In this document: positions 1 through 5,323 of the stretch, piece after piece
Numbering within the stretch: position 1 is the stretch's first letter
Layout of the letters: each line of letters opens with the position of its first letter
DNA from: CAIKZJ01 sp964626015
GTDB lineage: Bacteria; Bacteroidota; Ignavibacteria; Tepidaquicellales; Tepidaquicellaceae
Assembly (NCBI GenBank): GCA_964626015.1
Contig: CAZVCC010000085.1
Coordinates: forward strand, 1-8,915
Direction: 5' to 3'
DNA length: 8,915 bases
Notes under the pieces: model-generated
What the model was told of the DNA's origin: nothing
The model's database searches: none
What the model saw: only the letters and a program-made list of their open reading frames with translations
Translations under genes and position numbers: made by a program

Positions 1-103
1 GAGGAAGCTGAGCGACATAGGATTTAGTTCCACGCATTTTAAATACCTGATCGCCCACTTGTCCCTGAACCGACCCCAGGTGTCTATCTCTTACATTAGC
101 CAT
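1..103 (-). CDS. N-terminal fragment of a hypothetical protein (runs off the left edge)
   Basis: Only the first 34 codons are in the window. The peptide begins MANVRDRHLGSVQGQVGD and continues through VFKMRGTKSYVAQLP. The start is ATG at 103-101, chosen because a strong Shine-Dalgarno AAGGAG lies 6 nt upstream and a TATAAT box lies further upstream. The G-x-V-x-G-x-V-G-D-x-V-F pattern followed by a Y-V-x-x-x-P segment resembles short N-terminal motifs of some phage-like or uncharacterised proteins of the Bacteroidota group, but this is a loose impression and no function is assigned. It is separated from the R-M locus by about 600 bp and has its own expression signals, so it is probably an independent transcription unit. 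Confidence 0.72.
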   Translation of the reverse strand, partial: MANVRDRHLGSVQGQVGDQVFKMRGTKSYVAQLP

Positions 104-109
104 TTCTGA

Positions 110-115
110 CTCCTT
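110..115 (-). promoter_or_regulatory. Shine-Dalgarno site of the left-edge gene
   Basis: AAGGAG on the minus strand, 6 nt before the ATG at 103-101. It decides that start. It is the only clear Shine-Dalgarno in the window; the R-M genes and the paralogue pair lack one. Confidence 0.7.
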
Positions 116-162
116 TCTTTGAGTTTAATTTTGACTTTCTGTTACTTGCAATTTGGTTTTTC

Positions 163-168
163 ATTATA
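163..168 (-). promoter_or_regulatory. Candidate -10 box (TATAAT) of the left-edge gene
   Basis: A perfect TATAAT on the minus strand about 60 nt upstream of the ATG at 103. No hexamer at 16-18 bp spacing resembles TTGACA, so the assignment rests on the -10 box and its position alone. The leader would be roughly 50-55 nt. Confidence 0.35.
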
Positions 169-636
169 CTTAAATTAAAAGTTTACATGCACGGGAAATC
201 CGGGCATTTTGAGAAAACGAAAATTCGCGGAGGGCTTTTGCCGATAAATCGAGGTATTTCCCCCCATCTGTTTCTTTTTGAATAGAAAATTGATTTAACT
301 ATACACCGGATTAAAATAAGACATAAATAGACGACCTTCCCAGATGTTTCCGAGATTCGTCTCAGTTCCCTGCCAAAAGTCTCAACCGAGCGGGGGTTGA
401 GCGTCAGTTTAGCGGGGAAAACATAGGCGTTGAGCGCGGAAATAGCGTCAATTAATTCTGAAAGAAAACAAAATACAGAAATCTTATCATTTTCAGAATT
501 ATGAAACCCTGCAGATGAACCATTAGTTCTCTTAAAGTTTTCTTTAAAGCATTTTTTGCATTGCACTATGTTTTTCATTTTAAACATGGTGCAAGATAGA
601 TAGAACACAAAGGAAGGTCTATAAGAAAATTTGTTT

Positions 637-664
637 TATATGCCTGATGTAATACAGGCATGTA
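637..664. terminator. Hairpin downstream of the paralogue pair, possible weak terminator
   Basis: TGCCTG (641-646) pairs with CAGGCA (655-660) across an 8-nt loop, and the stem can extend to about 10 bp with one wobble. It lies 46 nt past the stop of the last gene of the minus-strand cluster, which suits a terminator. The following minus-strand sequence is only moderately T-rich, with no clean U-tract, so it may instead be another dispersed palindrome. Confidence 0.3.
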
Positions 665-709
665 TAATATCGGGCATATAGGATAAATTTATACCCTAAA
701 TTCGGAGTA

Positions 710-1432
710 TTAAATCTTGCGTTTTCTTATATCATACAAGTTTCTTTTGATTGCCTGCTGGATTGTATGACGTGAATATCTTTTATCCATAATCTTATAA
801 AAGTGTTCTACATTCTCGGCAATTGATTTGTTACGGTCAAAATAATGAAGAATTGCAATAAGTGGAGTAAGGTTTTTCGATATTAAATAACCAACTTCAG
901 CTTTACAACTTGTTTCTATACAATCTATTAATAAAGGAATTGTTGCTTCATTTTTTTCGAAATAATTATGAAGCTTTTTGAACTGTTTATTTGATTTTAG
1001 TCTTTCTGAATATAAAATATCTATTTCACTTTCATCCTTCCAATCAATATTTTCTTCGATTAACATACATTTTAAAACACGAGTCATGATAGGAGGTCTT
1101 TTGGCAAAAATGTATATTTTCCTGTCCGATAATTGTCTAGTTGCTTCAAATCTTTTATCGATAAGTATATATGTCCGAAGAGAAAACATATCACTAAATT
1201 TATCAATATCTACGTATTTATCTCCGTTGCTATTTATAAATCGTATTAATTTTTTTGTCATAATAGTTTCAATAGCATTTCTGCCAATAAGTTCGTCTCC
1301 TGTTATACTGTTCAAATAATTTACGACTCTTTCAGTTAATTCTTTTTTACTTTTAACGTTTTCAAACAATAGGTCTATTTCTTCCTTTATTTGCTTACCA
1401 CTTTTTAATTTTCTTGGAATTCTTTTTCTCAT
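710..1432 (-). CDS. Conserved hypothetical protein, tandem paralogue A
   Basis: A 240-residue protein of unknown function, lysine-rich and predicted by eye to be mostly helical, with no signal peptide or membrane segment. The start chosen is ATG at 1432-1430. A TTG two codons upstream (1438-1436) is in frame but less likely, and neither has a Shine-Dalgarno. It is clearly homologous to its neighbour at 1466-2200. Shared blocks are residues 8-19 (KLKSGKQIKEEI), NK-x-FKK-x-HN at 148-156, FDRNK at 198-202 followed by EN at 206-207, and RYSR at 218-221 running into a basic C-terminus. The two genes are 33 nt apart and follow the HsdM-HsdS gene, so co-transcription is likely. The C-terminal FY...R-x-x-R block is only loosely reminiscent of RteC-type helical regulators, and I do not claim that family. 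It could be R-M-associated cargo or an unrelated hitchhiker. Confidence 0.8.
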   Translation of the reverse strand: MRKRIPRKLKSGKQIKEEIDLLFENVKSKKELTERVVNYLNSITGDELIGRNAIETIMTKKLIRFINSNGDKYVDIDKFSDMFSLRTYILIDKRFEATRQLSDRKIYIFAKRPPIMTRVLKCMLIEENIDWKDESEIDILYSERLKSNKQFKKLHNYFEKNEATIPLLIDCIETSCKAEVGYLISKNLTPLIAILHYFDRNKSIAENVEHFYKIMDKRYSRHTIQQAIKRNLYDIRKRKI

Positions 1433-1465
1433 AATCAAAAATAATTTAAATTTACTAAATTAATT

Positions 1466-2200
1466 TTAAACCAGATCATATATTTCATACTTACCCTTTT
1501 TTATATTATTTAGTTCTCGCGATATAGCCATTTGCAAAGTATTTCTTGAATATCTTTCACCTACGAGACGATAAAAATACTCAGTATTTTCCTTTACAGT
1601 TTTATTTTTGTCAAAGAAATAAAATATAGAGTTAAGAGGAGCAATACCTTTTTTAATTAATCCCGATATTATGATTTTTACTTTGAAATCAGAAAACTCT
1701 TCGATTAATTTTTCCGAATCCTGATTTTTAGTGATGAAATTATGAGTTTTCTTAAATCCTTTATTTCTTTCCGATAGATCCAAATACATAAGCCTCCGTT
1801 CTTCAAAAGTTAACCATTCCTTTTTTTCTTCAAATAAAATGCTTTCAAGAATATATTTAAGAATATAAGGCATGTGCTTTTTATCATATAAGGGGTTATT
1901 GAAGGGATTGAGTTCTGCTAATTTAGTGTATTTTCTTTTAAAACGCTTAAAACTTTCAACCGGAAGAACATCGGATAGATTTTTAGACTCGCATAATTTA
2001 CTGCCGTTTCTTGCATCATATTTAACCAGTCTAATATAAAGACTTGTTATAATGGAATTCTTAGATAATATTTCTTTTCCGGATATATTATTCACATAAT
2101 CTTTTATACGCTGAATCAGTTCAGACCGGTTCTTTACATCGGTAAATACTTCTTCAATTTCTTTATCAATTTGTTTAACGGACTTAATTTTGATGCTCAT
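1466..2200 (-). CDS. Conserved hypothetical protein, tandem paralogue B
   Basis: A 244-residue protein of unknown function, AT-rich in codon use and basic. It starts with ATG at 2200-2198. Over roughly the first 80 residues it aligns without gaps to paralogue A at about one-third identity (from KIKSVKQIDKEI, residues 4-15). The pair then shares NKGFKKTHNF (146-155), FFDKNK (195-200), EN-x-E-x-FY (204-210) and RYSRNT (216-221), followed by a basic C-terminal helix. The middle (about residues 80-145) is the divergent part and contains W129. The conserved ends suggest the pair arose by duplication and then diverged in the centre. A 7-codon open frame MKRIKTL overlaps the start as ATGA (2197-2220), which could couple translation. 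A TATAAT-type promoter sits in the 107 bp gap after the HsdM-HsdS gene, so the pair may be transcribed separately as well as by read-through. Confidence 0.83.
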   Translation of the reverse strand: MSIKIKSVKQIDKEIEEVFTDVKNRSELIQRIKDYVNNISGKEILSKNSIITSLYIRLVKYDARNGSKLCESKNLSDVLPVESFKRFKRKYTKLAELNPFNNPLYDKKHMPYILKYILESILFEEKKEWLTFEERRLMYLDLSERNKGFKKTHNFITKNQDSEKLIEEFSDFKVKIIISGLIKKGIAPLNSIFYFFDKNKTVKENTEYFYRLVGERYSRNTLQMAISRELNNIKKGKYEIYDLV

Positions 2201-2278
2201 AACGTTTTTATTCTCTTCATGGAATTAAATCCCAATTTATGTTTTGAAAAGGGATACTGTTAAGTTTTGACATAATGG

Positions 2279-2307
2279 ATTATATTGTATCAATAATTTA
2301 AAGTCAT
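2279..2307 (-). promoter_or_regulatory. Candidate promoter for the paralogue pair
   Basis: On the minus strand, ATGACT (2307-2302) and a perfect TATAAT (2284-2279) are separated by 17 bp. The -35 matches TTGACA at 4 of 6 positions. It sits directly after the HsdM-HsdS stop codon and would give a leader of about 70 nt before the ATG at 2200. The sequence is AT-rich enough for chance matches, and Bacteroidota-type sigma factors prefer other motifs. Confidence 0.4.
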
Positions 2308-4926
2308 TTAATCTTTTTTCCAGAGTTTGCTGATTTCGTCTTTGATTTTTTGCTCGTATATTTTTATGAGTTCCTTGTTTGCGTTTATGATGCTTTGCTC
2401 TTTTTCTATTCGGGATACAATTTCCTGCTGTTCTTCATGAGAAGGGATATTAACTTTTATTTCCCGAATAATTCTCATCGATAAACCGCTTCTTTCTTGG
2501 TCTCCTGTAATATTTCTGATTTTCTGATACATCGATTTAAGCTGATAGTATAAGAATTCAGATAATAATTTACTGGTATCATTAGGAATTATAGAAACAA
2601 GCGATTGATTACATGTCGCTTTTGTTTTAAGTAAGGCAACTGTTCCTCTGGTTTTACCCTGACCATTTAAAGCTATTAGAACAGAATTTTCTGGTAAATA
2701 TCGGGCATTTGAATTTTTCATACCGATTTCTGTAATTCTACCGTCACAATCATAAATCATTTCTTTATGTATATCACCCGATACCAACCATTTGATATTT
2801 CCATTTTCATAATATTCTTTCTTTGAGGATGTTGGGGTTCCGCCGGTAAATAAACTACATACTTCACCTAATTCGACCATTTGCCAATCGGGATTGATGT
2901 CGATTTGGGGTTTATAGTTTTGGATGATTTGGCGGGCGCCGTTTATGATGGACTGATAGTTTTCAATTTTTGATACGATTTCTTTCTGGACTGAAAGAGG
3001 GGGAAGAGGGATTTCATATTCGTTTAGTATATCTGATTTTAAGTTTTTTATATTAGCACCGGATATGGAATTATTTAAATGCAAATTAAATCTTTCATCC
3101 CTTAAATAATAAAATAGTAACTTAGGAGTTATAAGTTCATTGCATCGAATAGCACCCATAAATCCACCAAAGTAATAATTTAAATCATTTTTGATAAAAG
3201 CAGTTTTTCCTACATGATCAGCACTTCCTGAAGCTGTACAAATAAATATATCATTTTTCTTCAATAATTGCTTATCAGAAAAGTTTATGGCTTTAGAAAT
3301 TTGCTTTACATCTGATAAATCTAATTGACCAGTTTTTACATTGATATTATTAGCTCTTAATACACAATGGCCGTTTACTGAAACTTCATCATTTTTGCTA
3401 TAAGTTACACCTCTTACGAGCTCACATATTTCTTTTAACTTAACAATATCATAATTACTTTGTTTTTCTTTCCCATCTATCTTATATCTATCTATTGAAA
3501 GATTATAATCGTCTTTTGAAGAGATTTTAGATTTCTCGATTAAGAATACATTTTTACTGTTGCTTATGAATTCTGATTTAGTGAGTAAAGATTCTTTGAA
3601 CTGGATTATTAAATCCTTTGCGTTTGGTAAATTACTACCTTCAATTTCACGGCGCTGTGCACCGAGGTCGAAGCCATCGTTTTCAATTTTAACAAACAGG
3701 ATTTTATCTGTTTTCTTAGCAAGGGATTTATCGAGAATCAGAATAGATGTTTTTACACCGCTGTAAGGATTGAAAACTCCTGCGGGCAGGCTGACGACTG
3801 CATACAACAAATTATTTTCAACGAGCATTTTGCGGAGCTGCTTATATGCGTTTGACGACTGGAATATTATTCCTTCGGGAACGATGATACCTGCACGACC
3901 CGAGACGGGGTTTATGTGTTCAGCGATATAATCAACAAAAAGAACTTCCGAGCGGTTTACCTGAAGAGAAAACTTTTTGTGAGGTTTGATACCGCCTTTT
4001 GGCGACATGAAGGGCGGATTTGCAAGTATGACGTCGAATGTATCTCCCCACCGGTCTTCGGATGTAAGGGTGTCGTACTCAAAAATAAACGGAGTAGTGA
4101 AACCGTGGAGGTACATGTTTACGAGCGAAAGACGGACCATATCGGGAGAGATGTCGTAGCCGAAGAAATTGGTCATTAGCATGCGGCGATCAGAGGGAGA
4201 GAGGGCTGAATTATGAGTTAGGAATGATGAATTATGAGAAGAATTATTAATTATGAATGATGAATTATGATTAGAATTATGAGTTATGAGTGATGAATTA
4301 TGAGAAGAACATTTAGAAGATTTAACTGTGTTTTCTTTTAGTATAAATTTATAAGCAGAGATTAAGAATCCTGCTGTACCGCAGGCGGGGTCGAGGATTG
4401 TATCAGTCTTTTTGGGTTCGAGAACCGAGACTATGAAATCTATTATGTGGCGCGGGGTGCGGAACTGCCCTGCGTCGCCCTGAGAGCCGAGAACCGAGAG
4501 CAGATATTCAAATGCATCGCCGAGACGTTCTGAATGGTCGTAAGTAAATTCATTTATGGTTTTAAGGAATAACTTTAATGTTTCGGGGTCACGGTACGGC
4601 AGAAAAGCATTTTTAAAAATATCACGGAAGAGCTGAGGAATATTGGGATTATGGTTCAGCTTTACAATTGCTTCGGAATAAAGATTCAGCATATCATAAC
4701 CGCCGAGTTTTGGGTCGAAGATGTTTGACCAGCTGTACTTTTTATACTCGCCTGAGAAGAAGGATGCGTTACCGCCGAGAGAAACGGACTCCTTATCCAT
4801 ATCGTCCATGAATTTGTAAATAAGGGCGATGGTTATCTGTTCGACCTGAGATTTCGGGTCGGGAACTTTACCGACGAGAATGTCGCGGGCGGTATCTATA
4901 CGGGTTTTGGTTTCGTTATCGAGCAT
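2308..4926 (-). CDS. hsdM: Fused Type I R-M modification and specificity subunit (HsdM-HsdS)
   Basis: N6-adenine DNA methyltransferase joined to its DNA-recognition subunit in one 872-residue chain. Residues 1-150 are an HsdM_N-like helical domain. Residues 150-480 are the N6_Mtase domain, with SAM-binding motif I DPACGTAGF (179-187) and catalytic motif IV NPPF (303-306), both intact. From about 491 the HsdS part begins with two target-recognition domains (about 491-640 and 680-828). Each ends in a related helical repeat: QKEIVSKIENYQSIIN (647-662) and QQEIVSRIEKEQSIIN (833-848), the expected spacer coiled coils. HsdM and HsdS are usually separate proteins of roughly 500 and 400 residues, so this is a full-length fusion. 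Odd features are an in-frame 33-residue repeat insertion at 207-239 and TRD segments that look more AT-rich than the conserved parts. There is no Shine-Dalgarno; the ATG at 4926-4924 fits the family N-terminus. It should pair with the HsdR encoded upstream. Confidence 0.96.
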   Translation of the reverse strand: MLDNETKTRIDTARDILVGKVPDPKSQVEQITIALIYKFMDDMDKESVSLGGNASFFSGEYKKYSWSNIFDPKLGGYDMLNLYSEAIVKLNHNPNIPQLFRDIFKNAFLPYRDPETLKLFLKTINEFTYDHSERLGDAFEYLLSVLGSQGDAGQFRTPRHIIDFIVSVLEPKKTDTILDPACGTAGFLISAYKFILKENTVKSSKCSSHNSSLITHNSNHNSSFIINNSSHNSSFLTHNSALSPSDRRMLMTNFFGYDISPDMVRLSLVNMYLHGFTTPFIFEYDTLTSEDRWGDTFDVILANPPFMSPKGGIKPHKKFSLQVNRSEVLFVDYIAEHINPVSGRAGIIVPEGIIFQSSNAYKQLRKMLVENNLLYAVVSLPAGVFNPYSGVKTSILILDKSLAKKTDKILFVKIENDGFDLGAQRREIEGSNLPNAKDLIIQFKESLLTKSEFISNSKNVFLIEKSKISSKDDYNLSIDRYKIDGKEKQSNYDIVKLKEICELVRGVTYSKNDEVSVNGHCVLRANNINVKTGQLDLSDVKQISKAINFSDKQLLKKNDIFICTASGSADHVGKTAFIKNDLNYYFGGFMGAIRCNELITPKLLFYYLRDERFNLHLNNSISGANIKNLKSDILNEYEIPLPPLSVQKEIVSKIENYQSIINGARQIIQNYKPQIDINPDWQMVELGEVCSLFTGGTPTSSKKEYYENGNIKWLVSGDIHKEMIYDCDGRITEIGMKNSNARYLPENSVLIALNGQGKTRGTVALLKTKATCNQSLVSIIPNDTSKLLSEFLYYQLKSMYQKIRNITGDQERSGLSMRIIREIKVNIPSHEEQQEIVSRIEKEQSIINANKELIKIYEQKIKDEISKLWKKD
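4210..4308 (-). repeat. In-frame 3 x 33 bp minisatellite inside the methyltransferase domain
   Basis: Three contiguous 33 bp units (4276-4308, 4243-4275 and 4210-4242 in coding order) encode SSHNSSLITHN, SNHNSSFIINN and SSHNSSFLTHN, residues 207-239 of the HsdM-HsdS protein. Units 1 and 3 differ at 2 of 33 bases; unit 2 is more diverged. The array lies about 20 residues after SAM motif I, before the TNFFGYDIS segment, where HsdM proteins usually have a variable loop. The ATTATGA-rich wording resembles intergenic tandem repeats, suggesting a non-coding repeat that entered a gene and stayed in frame. Confidence 0.9.
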
Positions 4927-4935
4927 TATTTAGTT

Positions 4936-4988
4936 GATAGTTGAAGAAAATATATTTTACCACTAAGGCACTAAGGGCACTAAGAAAA
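4936..4988. repeat. 53 bp direct repeat, copy 1
   Basis: This begins GATAGTTGAAG and contains ACCACTAAGGCACTAAGG. It matches 5107-5159 at 52 of 53 positions. It ends 10 bp upstream of the HsdM-HsdS start codon, so the repeat forms that gene's immediate leader. Confidence 0.9.
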
Positions 4989-5106
4989 ATAATATTATAA
5001 TTAATAGCTTTTGAAAATATTTCACCGCAAAGGACGCAAAGGGGCGCAAAGAAGAGATTTTTCACCACTAAGGAACTTAATAGTTTATAGTTTTTAGTTG
5101 ATCGTT

Positions 5107-5159
5107 GATAGTTGGAGAAAATATATTTTACCACTAAGGCACTAAGGGCACTAAGAAAA
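5107..5159. repeat. 53 bp direct repeat, copy 2
   Basis: Second copy of the 4936-4988 unit, with one difference (GTTGGAG instead of GTTGAAG). The copies are 171 bp apart start to start. Recombination between them would delete one copy plus the intervening repeat DNA without touching either gene. Confidence 0.9.
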
Positions 5160-5200
5160 TACTCAAGATATTTATTAATAATTTTTAACCACAGAGAACC

Positions 5201-5221
5201 TCCGCCAAAAAAGACGGCGGA
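5201..5221. repeat. GC-rich hairpin inside an ACCACAGAG repeat
   Basis: TCCGCC (5201-5206) pairs with GGCGGA (5216-5221) over a 9-nt A-rich loop and is followed by TCTGCGACTCGT. The flanks read ACCACAGAGAAC before and GCACAGAG after, as if a short palindromic element of about 34 bp had inserted into an existing repeat unit. Confidence 0.6.
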
Positions 5222-5323
5222 TCTGCGACTCGTGCACAGAGTTAAAGAACTTATTAGAGCAATAGTTTTAAAGACGGAATAAATATTTTTGATAGTTATT
5301 TGATGTTTACATTTCATAGTTGG

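Larger units (their letters stand above)
104..709. other. Gene-free stretch between the paralogue pair and the left-edge gene
   Basis: This 606 bp stretch holds the leader of the left-edge gene (104-168), a hairpin (637-664), and a middle part (about 183-608) that is patchily more GC-rich than its surroundings around 340-450. A minus-strand open frame of 141 codons spans 183-608. Its protein is of odd composition, shows no recognisable domain and has no Shine-Dalgarno. It contains a single CKKC-like motif near its N-terminus. It could be a decayed gene or mobile-element remnant, but nothing seen supports calling it as a gene. Confidence 0.5.
4927..5323. repeat. Repeat-filled gap between hsdR and the HsdM-HsdS gene
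   Basis: A 397 bp gap with no credible gene. It consists of ACCACTAAGG-type units (from 4959 and 5130), a CACCGCAAAGGACGCAAAGG unit near 5023, a partial CACCACTAAGG unit near 5063, an ACCACAGAGAAC unit near 5189 interrupted by a GC hairpin, and AT-rich GATAGTT words. A minus-strand open frame across it (4916-5317) merely translates the repeats, giving recurrent LSALSALVVK peptides. No clear promoter for the HsdM-HsdS gene was found in it; transcription may read through from hsdR or start in the AT-rich parts. Confidence 0.75.

Noticed and set aside
183..608. Minus-strand open frame of 141 codons in the left gene-free stretch
   Set aside because: No ribosome site, no recognisable domain and odd amino-acid composition; a decayed gene is possible but not supported.
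978..1319. Plus-strand open frame of 113 codons
   Set aside because: It is antisense to paralogue A, whose homology to paralogue B shows that the minus strand is the coding one.
1433..1438. TTG start two codons upstream for paralogue A
   Set aside because: The ATG at 1432-1430 is a better start and no Shine-Dalgarno favours the TTG.
4916..5317. Minus-strand open frame of 133 codons between hsdR and the HsdM-HsdS gene
   Set aside because: It is a translation of the ACCACTAAGG-type repeats (recurring LSALSALVVK) and overlaps the real start of the HsdM-HsdS gene.
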